Of a stretch of DNA of 64,000 bases, positions 45,690 through 56,800 are shown in pieces. The stretch lies in contig OY755187.1 in the NCBI GenBank assembly GCA_963576735.1, positions 13,702,001 to 13,766,000 on the forward strand. Direction: 5' to 3'. The first letter of the stretch is position 1; each line of letters opens with the position of its first letter. The position numbers were made by a program, and so were the translations under genes. The DNA comes from Bedellia somnulentella. Taxonomy: Eukaryota; Arthropoda; Insecta; Lepidoptera; Bedelliidae. The notes under the pieces were generated by a model that searched no databases, was not told where the DNA came from, and saw only the letters and a list, made by a program, of their open reading frames with translations.

Positions 45690-47510
45690 TTATTAATTCT
45701 GATTGAGGAAAACTAATTGTTGTAATGTCCTCACACCCAGTCTGGTCCTCCTTCCGTTTAAGATGTTTCCAGCTGCTGAAAACACCCTCTCGCAAGGCAC
45801 TGAAGATGCCATTGCGTTTAGTGGCGTTATCGCTATATTATAGATATTTGGATATATGGCTCTATATTCTCTCCACTATTTGAGCGGGCACGAGTGATGG
45901 TTTAGAATATCGCAGCCATAATATCTTTGCACCTATAGGATAGCCCGGGAATGAGCAGTCCCTTCGGGTTGAATATTTTTCATCTTGCGATGGAAGTCTT
46001 GCCATGTGGACTTCGGCTCGGTAATGTCAGATGATGATGATGTTGATGGAATTGGTGCTTGTGATTTTTTATTTCCTTCCATAATTAAAGATATAAAACG
46101 CTTTTATGTTTCACCCGCAATCGTATTGTTGTCAAAATATAGTTTGAATCCAGGATCCAAAAACATAGAGTTGGTAAATGTTCTGCTCTTTTCTAAATTA
46201 GAAAATACATACATACATTTATATACTCACGGCTATAAATCCCTAGAAGGGGTAGCCAGAGCTAAGGAACTTGAAGTTCCTCAGCCACTTTTCGAAATTA
46301 GAAAATCTTGTTCGTATTCCACCAATTAAATCATGCCGCACACGATCTACAGCTGGCATTAAATTTAATGTGTTTAGATTTTCTAAAGCTTTAATTAAGC
46401 CGGTAGTTATAGGCGTAACAAGACTCCCAGTGATGTACTTGGCCCCAGAGAGCTCCTTCGTGACTTCTTCACATTGACTAAGAACTTTGACCATTTCTTC
46501 ACAAATGAACCACTCATACGCTGTTAATGTTGGCATATTAAGATTGACCATTGCACTATTTAGTAGTTCTTTCAGTTCCGTGCATCGTTTAATCAGATAA
46601 AACTTCGAATTCCATCTAGTTGGATCTTCTTGGAATACCCTTCTTGGTATTAATCCAGCCTGATCCTGATATTTTTAAGCTTTAATCATGCCACATTGCT
46701 TTGTTTGAAATAGCGGACAGTCTTTTTAAGCTTGTTTATAATTTCTGATATATCCGCGGCTCTTAATGGTCATTCACGGCAAGATTTAGAGTATGAGTGC
46801 AGCAACCGAAATCTTTCCGACCGAGATCTTTTTCAGTTGCATTTTTAATATTGCTGCCGTTGTCAGAAACGGCAAGTATAATCTTATTTGATAATTGACA
46901 TTCATCGCAGACTTCTTTGATATTTTTTACCAAATTTTTGCTCGTGTAGCTTTCTTCAACAGGGATATTATCAAGTAAAAGTGATCGCAACTCACTAATA
47001 TAATGTGTCGTTATTGCCATCATTGAATCATTTGCGAGCGTTGACCATAAATCCACAGTGACGCAGTCAGATTTAACCTTAGTCGCAAGATGCATCAATT
47101 CGTTTTTCTTAGCCTCATATACGGAGGGTAGCAATTCGTTTGCAAAATATTTTCACTATGGAATTGTGCAATTTGGGAATGCTTATTCCATAATTGACCG
47201 AAAACCATGATCTTCAACCGTTCGAAAAGGCTGAAAATCTAATGTGAAAAGCTGCATAATTTTTTCATCGAATTTTTTTTTTTCACATTTTTTTACGTTA
47301 TTGTGGCATATAAGCTGTAATAGCCTGATGACCATAAGTCTGTCGTAGATGCCTTTCAATGAATGGGTGGACTGCAATCGTAACAGGCGATTCAATATTA
47401 AAAAACGGCTTTAATAGTGGCATTGCTAGTACTTGGCGGGTTATTGCAAGGCCTGAGCCTGATTGTTTCCACTAACTTCATTTATTTGCTGTGAATTGTT
47501 TGGGGTCATA
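45690..47510 (-). pseudogene. hAT (ZBED-like) transposase pseudogene
   Basis: The minus-strand order is a linker near 47500; KKKFDEKIMQLFTLDFQPFR and VEDHGFRSIME (47290-47183); VTVDLWSTLANDSMMAITTH (47060) with the catalytic region; IILAVSDNGSNIKNATEKDL with CCTHTLNLAVNDH (46870-46763); MPTLTAYEWFICEEMVKVLS (46540) and ITGSLVTPIT; then, after a SINE insertion at 46207-46294, the C-terminal dimerisation block (VPCERVFSAAGN-like) near 45790 and QQLVFLNQ near 45710. Stops and shifts are many. It adjoins the viral L-like fragment on its N-terminal side. Confidence 0.85.
46207..46294 (-). repeat. SINE family A, 88-bp copy with 12-bp TSD inside hAT
   Basis: The exact duplication AAATTAGAAAAT lies at 46195-46206 and 46295-46306. 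The insert is the last 88 bp of family A in minus orientation, ending in (TATG)n-like tail sequence at the 46207 side. It interrupts the hAT frame after FSNFEKW. It confirms that the family moves by target-primed insertion with 5' truncation. Confidence 0.9.
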
Positions 47511-47524
47511 ACAATCTCATTTCT

Positions 47525-49290
47525 GCCCAAAACTCAGACCAACCCTTTTGTCTAAGTCCCTCTAGTCCTCCTCTTGTCCTTCCCAGCAGACCAAGTATCC
47601 GGGCTTATTGACTAATTGATCACCTATGACCTCCATGAGGTCAGGTCGCTCATTATAATAGATCAGGCTTTCCTTGAAGAATTGATGTGTCCTGGATATC
47701 AAATTTGGATAACCCAAGAACTGGCCCATAACCTTGAATATTGGAGCGTTGGACTCATATCGTTGATGGTTATTCCATTTTTCATAGTCAATATGGTTGG
47801 CTATGCAGATTCGTGAGTAATCCTTCAGCCCTTGGCCGGCTGTATTGTTCATCATCTTTGTGGTCAATGTAGTGAGATCATCGGCCATGGTTAGACCTTT
47901 AAACAGGGGTACGAAGTGACATTTTATCAGACACTCGGTGATCACGAAGTACTCACGCAATCTCCAAGACATTAATGTGAAGAATCTCCCAATTCTTTTC
48001 AATTCCCTCTCTTTAGCCTTTAATCCTATAACTAAGTCTTCTTTGCTCAGGCCTCTCTCATCAATCTCTTTTAGGAACTCTTTCCAGTTGGTCTCTCTTT
48101 GATTAATGAACGTAGTGAGCACTTTCCTAGAGGGGATAGGTCCCTTTTTTCCCTCTAACATGGTTGAGGACTTCTGATCGATTCATTGAGTGGCTCTTGT
48201 CTGCATAGATATTTGAGGGATCTATCATATCGGGAATCTCATAACATTTTGCTAAGGGTAGCTCGTGCCACTTGTCTCCAAAATCATCTATCTGTTTAGG
48301 AGTCGGCCATGTTGAATCAATTATGTGACCTTTCAATAAATGGTCATCTGGAACTTTATCTGATTCAACACTCCATTTCTTTGTCTCTCTAAAACGTGAT
48401 TGTAACACAGTGAATGCAAGGTCACTGGCAAGCTATTGTACATACTCTTTGTCAACACTCTTTTTCATGTTCATCTGGGTCTCCAGCTTCCTCAGTCCCT
48501 CTAAATACTAGAGATGTGTAGGTCCGGATGGAGTGGTATCCCCGGAGTGGTATTACTACATTTGACGGATGGATGTACATCCAATGGCAATTGGTTACCA
48601 TTCCATCGGAATGGTATGGATTGGCGGGATTGGCATGGCGGCCAGTTGATTACATGCTTGCAAGCACGTGTGAGTGAGTGCGTGTGACACAAATGAAAGA
48701 GAAAGAAATAGCGCTTAGATCGAGGCTGAACATTTACTACATTTTAATAACGTTGATTTTCGTTTTCTTCTTTTTGACGCCAGTAATAGTAGATATATTT
48801 TTCTTTTAGAATATTCTACTAATAAATAAAATATTCTTATACATAAATTCTTTATTTAAAGAAAAATAACCAAATTTCGTTCTTTCAATAATTGTTTGTT
48901 AAAGTTTACAAAAACTTATTATGTGTATTTTAGTCAGCGTGTCTTTTTAATAAAAATATTGTCATCATACTAATATTGATCTGAGTCTGAGACTGATACA
49001 AATATGGATCTGCTTCCTGCGTGTCAAATACGGAGGACTGAACTCTCAACCCAGAACCAGATCCCTTCCAGTTCAATCCTGTATAGGTAAACATTCTTTA
49101 CCGCTAACAGGACCCCGGACCCATTCCAGTGCAAAAGACTGGGGTCCTGGATATACATCATTTGAGTCGGACATGCATCCGGATCTGAGTCTTGAAATAA
49201 ACCGGACCTACACATCTCTACTAAATACTCAACGTGAGGGTGTCCCCAGTGCCTAAAGCTGCTGCTGGAGGGAGCTGCGAATTTTGTAAT
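47525..49290 (-). pseudogene. Endogenous rhabdovirus-like L (RNA polymerase) fragment, interrupted
   Basis: A non-retroviral viral insertion. On the minus strand it starts near 49290 with an SFRHWGHP block (about 49255), then a 712-bp hAT MITE intervenes (48509-49220). It continues from 48500 to about 47525. Visible polymerase blocks: [15 protein letters not shown] near 47990, [12 protein letters not shown] near 47890, motif A as DYEKWN near 47785, [11 protein letters not shown] near 47710, and CWEGQE near 47580. The downstream GDN catalytic motif is not found. Damage: a TAG near 48436, frameshifts near 48130-48160 and 47565, and the MITE. It covers roughly a quarter of a typical L. It is not expressed as a working enzyme. 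Rhabdoviridae is my assignment from the motif text; other mononegaviruses are less likely. Confidence 0.85.
48509..49220. mobile_element. Non-autonomous hAT element with perfect TIRs and 8-bp TSD
   Basis: 712 bp flanked by CTAAATAC at 48501-48508 and 49221-49228. The ends are 19-bp exact inverted repeats (TAGAGATGTGTAGGTCCGG). The interior has no transposase. It contains repeated GGATGGxxTGGTAT-like text near 48530-48620 and a later 'atccggatct' segment. It splits the viral L-like fragment, and removing it with one duplication restores continuity of that frame. Confidence 0.92.
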
Positions 49291-50309
49291 CTCCCGCCGA
49301 CGCGTAAGAGTCCAAATTCGTCTATAATCGGGTCTAAACTGGATAGTCGGTTTCCTTTTGGTAATTGTTGTCCTTTTTGAAGTATTTTGTATTCTTATCG
49401 AAATGCGTCTTTTTGTACTTGTAGAATAATTTGTTTTCTTGTTTCGTCTATTTCCATGCATGTCAAGTTTTTTGTAGTTTTTTGTCGACGTAAAAATCTC
49501 AAACAATATGAGATAACTCGCACCATTTTCTGAAAGCTTGAAAATATTTGAAATAGTTCATTTTTTTCTATTTTTATTGTAGTCCGATGACAGTATTTAA
49601 TTTCTTCTATCGGTTTTGGTATTGGACTTGTTGCTAAGTGTTCGTTTGTTTGCAGCCATTGTGGGCCATGCCACCATAACTCGTGATTTTTAATTTACTA
49701 GGTTCAATTCCACGTGATATGACGTCAGCTGGGTTTTCTACGGAACTAACATGATTCCATGTTGCTTTTGGTAATGTTTTCTGTATTTCTGGCACTCTGT
49801 TAGCAACAAACGTCTTCCACTTGTCTGCTTCTCGTCTTATCCATCCCAACGTAATCATAGAGTCAGTGTAACAATATGTTTTTGTGTCGTTACAGTTAAG
49901 TGCCTTATTAACTTTGTTAATAATAAAGCTGCTCATAATTCAAGCCGAGGAAGTGTTATTTTATGTTTAATAGGTGCCAATTTTGTTTTGGCTTGTAGTA
50001 TTGTTATTTGGTAGGTGTCATTCACTTTTATTCTACTGTAGATAACCACTGCGTACGCTTTTTCTGACGCATCGCTGAAGCCGTGTAACTCTATCTGTGT
50101 CTTGTGGTAATGAATCCATCTGGGTATTTTAATATTTTCAATAGTTTTTAATTGTTGTGTAATTGATTTTAATTATTCCACTTCATTTTGATGTTTTCTG
50201 GCACTTTGTCATTCCAGTCTATTCCAAGGGTCCAAATCTCTTGCACTAGCATTTTCATTGCGACAGTTATCGGCTGTAGCCATCCGTGAGGATCAAATAA
50301 TTTGGCAAC

Positions 50310-50475
50310 ATAACATAACATAAACGTTCACGCCGTTTATCCCCGAAGGGGTTGGCAGAGTTACCAATACTTCTGAACTCACATGGCAAGCGCCATCTAG
50401 TTTCCAGAGAAGGTACCCACGTTTTGCTTAGACAGTGTACTCACGTGATAGGGGGCAGACCTATCGCCAACTATA
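50310..50475 (-). repeat. SINE-like repeat family B inside the Pao element
   Basis: Starts with an ACATAACATAACATA tail and continues 'acgttcacgccgtttatccc', 'gaaggggttggcagag'. A related start, 'tactcacgccgttcgttccc', occurs at about 62325-62560. The layout (microsatellite tail, 'ctcacgccgtt' next to it) parallels family A, so the two may share 3' ends recognised by one LINE. TSD not resolved. Confidence 0.55.
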
Positions 50476-51671
50476 ATATAATTTGGCAACTTCAGATAAA
50501 ATAAATCGCTTCGTCGGTTGGTCGTTGTGGGTTGTAGTGATCTTAAATTGAAAATTGTCTCCGTCTGGTGACCACATTACCCCTAACGATTTTCTTGTCT
50601 TTTCTAAAGGTAATTTAATAATGTCATTGTTGGAGTTTCATTCGGGAACGTTTTCTAATAATTTGGCACTATGTGATGACCATTTTCTTAAGTTGAATCC
50701 TCCGGCCCGCATAATGTCGATTAATTGAGTTAATAATGTCTTTGTCTGTTCTAAATCGTTTCCTCCGGAAAGGACGTCATCCACAAAAAAGTCTTCCAAA
50801 GTCGTTATGCTTGCGATGAGATAATTCAGTTGTTCATCTTTAGCAAGCTGTTGTAGTGTTTTGATAGCTGCATACGGAGCACATGTACCATACGTTAACG
50901 TGGTCAATGCGTATTCTTGTATATTTTTTTGAGGCGTCCATCTATCTCCATACAATTTTCTGGAAAGTGTAATCTTCAGGGTGTATTTTTATGAACCGAT
51001 ACATCTTTTCTATGTCGGCCATAAAAACAAACTTGTGTTTGCGCCACCTTAATAAAATAGTGGCTAAGTCTTGCTGTAATCGTGGACCTTTGTGCAGATT
51101 TTCATTTAGGCTTATAGTCGATCTAGACTTGCTACTAGCGTCGAATACACAACGTAATTTTGATGTCAAAGCATCTTCTCGAATTACTGGCTGATGCGGT
51201 ATATAGTATTTTCCTTCGTAATAGTTTGTTTTGTTTACTTTTGTCATATGGCCCATTTCTAAATACTCTCTCATAAAGTCATTATACCGCTGTCGCAAAT
51301 TAGATTTTTTTTCTAATTTTTTCTCGAGCTGTAGTAGTCTAGCGATAGCTTTTTATCTTGTGTTTCCGTACTCCACACCGGGTTCTTTAAATAATAGTCT
51401 GACTGTATAAGTTCCGTTGGGGTTCCGTTGTGTCGTATCGTTATATAATTATTCACATTGCTGATCGTTATTATTCATTTGGTAATCGTCTGTAACTTCT
51501 TCTAGTTCCCAAAACTTTGATATTTGCGTTTCGTTGATGCGAGTGATCAAACTCGTCATTTTAAGTCCATTGGAACATTCCGTAAATCCAAGCCCGCTTA
51601 ATATCCATCCTAACTCCGTATTTTGAGCGATAACTCCGTTCTCTAGTTTTTGGAATCCTGGTAACAATACG

Positions 51672-52785
51672 CCTGTTTATGCTTGTTTTTTGGATCTTTC
51701 GCGCGCATTTGACCTTGTAAATTATGAAATATTATGGCGGAAACTCGAATCGCTCACGGAACTTCCTAGTGAAGTGATCCGGCTGTTCAAATATTGGTAT
51801 CAGAATCAGGATAATGTGGTACGATGGGCTGACTCCTTATCTGACATATATAGGTTGCAATGCGGGGTGAGACAGGGGGGACTGACTTCAATTTGTATAT
51901 TAATGGGCTGATTGAGGAGCTTAGCAGCGCCGGGATCGGCTGCTCCATAGATGGTAATAGCATAAATAATATCAGTTATGCAGACGATATGGTGCTGTTG
52001 AGCCCCTCAGTCAGCGCAATGAACCGGTTGCTTAGGATGTGTGAGGAGTACTCGGTGACCCATGGTCTCAGATATAACTCGAAGAAGAGTGAATTTATGA
52101 TTTTTAAGTCAGCTAAAAAGCAATATAAATCACCAGTTATCACTCTTTGTGGCGCTGAGCTTAAGCAGGTAAGCCAATTTAAATATCTGGGGCCCTGGGT
52201 CACTGAAAACTTATCTGATGATACAGATATTGAGAGAGAGCGGAGGGCGCTGTCGGTTCGTTGTAACATGCTCGCTCGTAGGTTTGCGCAATGCAGCAAG
52301 GACGTCAAAGTGACGCTATTTAAGTCGTATTGCCAGTGTTTGTACACATGCAGCCTATGGGTAAGCTACACGCGGCGAGCCTACAGCGCGCTCCGAGTGC
52401 AGTACAACAACGCGTTCAGGGCGATGTTGGGGCTGCCGCGGTGGTGCAGCGCGTCCGCCATGTTCGCGGAGCACCGCACGCCCGACTTCTTCACGGTGAT
52501 GCGCGCGCGATGTGCTGCTGTGCTAGCGCGCCTGCGCAGTAGCCCCAACACCCTCCTGGCCACGTTGGCACAGAGGTGGGACTCCCCTATGCTGCGGACA
52601 TGGATGGGATACCATTGCCTCAATAATAGAAAGTGAGCGTGGACCAATCCATGCTTGTTTTGTAAATATTTTTTGTGTTTATTAGGTATAATTACTAACA
52701 TAGATAATAAGTTTGCAATTGTACTAACAAAATGTATGGAACAAGTTTTCTGAAAATAAACGTTTAATTATTATTATTAATAACT
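51672..52785 (+). pseudogene. LINE reverse transcriptase 3' portion, inserted in Pao
   Basis: 5'-truncated inside RT: CFLDLSRAFDLVNYEILWRK near 51690, then VRQGG near 51870. A small deletion shifts the frame there and the sequence continues as LYINGLIEELSSAGIGCSID, ISYADDMVLLSPS (active site near 51985), YLGPWVTENL near 52190, and a C-terminal region with LPRWCSASAMFAEHRTPDFF ending at 52636. The 3' UTR ends with AATAAACG and an (ATT)n tail near 52770-52785. There is no RNase H. GC content of the last 300 bp is high relative to the window. Its insertion point falls between the Pao protease blocks. Confidence 0.88.
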
Positions 52786-53057
52786 TGCTGTAGTCTTCGG
52801 CACCCAAAATAATGTCAATCGGGCCCCGTTTGTAAAACGTAGGGTCAGCTATAATTTTATTGTCTAACACTTGATTTTCAACCTCTTCTACGTCTTGCTT
52901 TGGTAATGGACCAGTTAGTTTTGGTAGCACAATTAATGATGTTTTCAAAGCGTATTGGCTCGGGAATCTAGGTTTGAGTGGGCTGTCTAATTTATGGTTT
53001 GATTTTTAGGTTTTTATTATAATACAAGGGACAAGAGGGCCGCGGTCACTCACTGGT

Positions 53058-53345
53058 TCAAAATTTCTCGAAGGACCATGTTAAAGCCCTTAATATCTGT
53101 CTTAAGTAGTTCTCTATTTCCTTGGAACAGAATTCTCCTCCATTATCAGACCTTAGGATTTTAATCAGTTTTGATTGTTGAGTCTCCACAAACTGTTTAT
53201 ATTGTTTAAAATATTTGAAGGTTTCATTCTTCTCTCTTAGAAAATAGACAGTGCACATCCTGCTAAAGTCATCGACAAACAATACGAAGTATCTAGCTTT
53301 ACCTAGTGACAGGATCTCCATTGGTCCACATAGTGTAGACATGTA
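53058..53345 (-). pseudogene. Copia integrase core fragment
   Basis: The minus strand reads TLCGPMEILSLGKARYFVLF, then VDDFSRMCTVYFLREKNETF and LIKILRSDNGGEFCSKEIEN: the integrase core with the D of VDD and the second D of SDNGGEF visible, and the final E in GEF. It begins abruptly at the CGPME block and ends in NYL near 53100. Integrase would insert element cDNA. The LINE start at about 53400 lies next to it. Confidence 0.82.
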
Positions 53346-53860
53346 GTATGTAATCCGGATCACTGGCCTGTGGATGTAAAGTTAGCAGAATGGATCTGGT
53401 TTCGGAAAAACCGTTCAAAGTAGCAAACCAGCAAAGAAAATATACATATTTTATCAAAACGTGAGAGGGCTACGGACGAAGCTCCAAAAGTTCGGTATAA
53501 ACCTGTCTACTGCTTCAGCTGATTTGTTCGCCTTAACGGAAATAAGTTGCAATGATTCCATGTTCGATTCGGAGCTGATACCGTCGGGCTATAGCATCGT
53601 GCGGTGTGACCGGAACGACGGGCGGAAGTTAGGGGGCGTGATGTTAGTGGCCTCGCCGAAGTACGAGCTGCGTCGCGTGGAGCTGCCGGGTGACAACGGG
53701 AGCGAACGGGGCCTGGACGGATATTCGTTCGAAATAGTCGGAGCGACGGTATATCACAAAAACAGATTTTTATTGTGTTTTGCTCTAGTTTATATACCAA
53801 CAAAAAGTAGAAACTATGATTATTTTAAATTATTTGATTTGTTAGAAAAAATGTCTTTAA

Positions 53861-56800
53861 ATGATAATCAGTACACTTTTTCTTAGGTCTTACTTTTTCA
53901 ACATTAATTTCTAAACACTTTGAGAGGTAATAATTTTACTTGGTGAACTTACTTATAACTTAATTCACTAATCACAGTCTTACGTAAGGAACATTATCAC
54001 ATATTATGTGACCTATCTACTAAATATCACTATTTTTAAACAGTCTCCATAATTTTCATACGAATCATTCCCGATAGAAAACGAAAATAAACTATTCTAA
54101 AAAATAAATTGGTAACAACCAAGTAGGTAGTAATAAACTTTCTCTAAAATCAGTAACATAAAAAGTAGTACAACAGTTATAACAAAAGCAATTCTTTGAA
54201 TTATATAGGTAAGTACTTTTTGTGCAGATTCATCTACCTTGTAAGAAAATAATAAAAGATATTAGGACTCCTTTCTGAGGTTGTGCCACCCCTCCATACA
54301 TTCAGGGCACAAAGGCACTTTACAGGAAGAGCACATGTAGCGTGTCTCTTTCCTGGTTTTATTGTGAGTACACAATCGACATTTTCTAAATGTAAATTTT
54401 CGTGTTGCTTCCGGCACGTCATTGGTCATAACAGTTGGCCAGTGCCCCAGAAGTCTTCGTTCACTTGGTCTAGGTGGTGAGCCTCCAGAAGTGCTGGGTG
54501 TTGGTTGTGCTACTGATGTCCGATTTTTGAAGGAAGTTTTTGGAATTCTCACAATATCTTTCGGAGATAGGCTGTTATCCAGCTTCAATAACTGAGTTAT
54601 CAGCTTATCACGGAAAGATAAAAACGAGATCCTTTTAGAAGAGGATTTACGTAGCAAATAATGAGAATTCCAAACTGCAATGTCAAGCATGTGGAAGATG
54701 ACCTTCTTATACCACTTTACGGTTTTACGAGGACAAGAATAATAAGCTGTCATCTGATCGGCTCTATCAATACCGGACATATTTCCGTTATACTCCTCGA
54801 CTTCAACGGGCTTCATTTTCTTCTGGCCAAACCTATTGCTGACTTCCTTCATGTTTGGATGATCCTTCGTAGTTATCATAAGTACCGGACGCTTATCCTG
54901 CCATTTTGAAATATATACTCGACCACATCTGCGCCATATATGTTCACCACGCTTCAGTTTTTTTGAAACGACAGCTTTTGGGTTGCCTTTACGATTCACA
55001 CGCAGGGTACCGTTGGTATGTGTTTTGGCACGGAGTAACTTCTTCGACAGAATGTAACTATTATAGTAGTTATCCATGTAAAGGTTATGTCCTTTATAGA
55101 GATAAGGTCCTACTAAGCGAAATACAAGTTTTTCTATTTTACTGGCATCTTCTTCAGTTGTCTCAAAACTGTCATCTTTTCCACAATACATATATATGTT
55201 TAAAACGTACCCATCTGCAGTAGTCAATTCATAAAATTTTATCCCATAACGAGCTTTCTTGCTTTTTATGTATTGCCTGAATACCAATCGCCCACGGAAC
55301 ATCAAAAGGGATTCGTCTAAAGATAGGTCTTTTTCAGGGGAATATATTTGTCTATAGTGTTGTGTGAGCATATCTATAAAACTGACAATTTTGTCCTTTC
55401 CCTGTGCTCCTATTTCAGCTATATATAAGCATCGTAGTATCTGCTCAAAACGGCGCCCTGACATTACAAATGAAAATATTGGATGATAGTACAATACTTC
55501 TGTTTGGGTAAAAAGCTTCCTTTTTATTGGTACATTTATCTGGCCTTGTAACAAACAAAGTCCCAAAAACTTTTCAATTTCATCTCGAGTAACAGGTTTG
55601 AAAACACTTCTACGACTGTGTCTTGTATGAGGTCGTGACTCTTGACATAACTTCTCACCATATTTGTTGGTACATTCAACAATAAGATCTATAATATCTG
55701 TAGTGAAAACTTGATGAAACACTTGCAGAGGAGAACTATCATTATTTATTTCAATTTTCACACCTACGGATCTTGTGTCGAAGTCGAAATTTGGGATGTC
55801 TGTAATATTATCAACCCACTCGTCATCATCAGGTATTTCGGAAATATGCATTCGATTACCTCTCGTAGATGGTAAGGTTTGAGATCTAACCTCACCAGTA
55901 GTTGGCTCTAAATCATTTACTTGACCACCAAATGACAAGTTGCTTCCACTTGTGGACGGTATGGGTTGCATTATTGTATCACTCGAAAATAATGATGAAT
56001 TAGGGCTGGCCGCAATGATATTTGGTGCAATTGGATCTACAATATACGACTGGTTGTCTGGGTGGACAACCTGATTGCCTTCGTTTTCAGTAACCGTAAT
56101 ATTTTCGAATTCAGTAAACGATAAATCACTAGAGGAACTCGACAGCTCACCTCGAGGTAACTGAAGGCGGCGTCTTTTTGCTGGATTCGGATCATCGGAA
56201 TCGGAAGACATACTTTCATCACCAGACTTGAAATTTGGATCGGAACCATCTTCTCCGTCGTCACTGAATGGGTCCTGTAGTGTTTCATCTTCCGAAGACA
56301 CTTCTTCCAGGAGCCGTAAGACTCGATTTCGTGATCGTGTGTAATCATCTTTATTGGCCATCTGAAAAATCCATCAAAATCTAAAGGTACCAAATATGGA
56401 TGTATATTGCGAAAAACAATCATGTTATTACTGTCACAATTGCATTTTAGTTTGCGCGATAGTCAATTATTACAAAAACGCATTCATCAAGGATATTTTC
56501 AAGTAGAATATAGCAAAATACTAACCTGAAATTGAACACGTGCGCGACTATGCCGGCAAGCAGACGTGCTCCTCGTGCGGTGACAATGGCCGACTGACGC
56601 GAACAAACTCGACGTCTACAGCCGCCTGTGTCTTGTCACGCAGGTGTATGTGTGCGTGTGAGTCGATCACAGTGAATGAGTCGGTCACCGTTGCGATGTG
56701 ACATTTTGGTCAAAAATAGTACTTTATGATGTGACACAATAAACATTCGTCAAGTACCGTGAATCATATTGCCATAGCCACTAGGACTAAAATGGAAAAA

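Larger units (their letters stand above)
49540..52948 (-). pseudogene. BEL/Pao retrotransposon pol fragment, split by a LINE
   Basis: From the N-terminal side, protease text at 52948-52790 has LPKLTGPLPKQDVEEVENQV and IDIILGAEDY. A plus-strand LINE lies at 51672-52785. The protease end and linker at 51667-51480 include NTELGWILSG. RT at 51298-50640 has MREYLEMGHMTKV, LTSKLRCVFDASSKS, FVFMADIEKMYRFIKI, the 'YGTCAPYAA' block and the catalytic FVDDVLSGG. RNase H at 49936-49634 has YTDSMITLGWIRRE and NPADVISRG. SINE-like sequence interrupts at about 50310-50475. Integrase, gag and LTRs were not found. Pao elements replicate through gag-pol particles; this copy is broken. Confidence 0.88.

Noticed and set aside
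47400..47540. Viral L catalytic GDN motif (a GNNQ-like string near 47465)
   Set aside because: Spacing and frame do not fit L, and the sequence leads directly into the hAT linker, so I ended the viral fragment near 47525.
52330..52701. Arg/Ala-rich ORFs in other frames near 52.3-52.7 kb
   Set aside because: The GC-rich 3' end of the LINE ORF opens several frames; only the plus-strand RT frame has homology-like text.
54262..56361. Domesticated host piggyBac-derived gene
   Set aside because: It sits between TTAA duplications inside a LINE and next to a TIR, so a mobile copy is the simpler reading.
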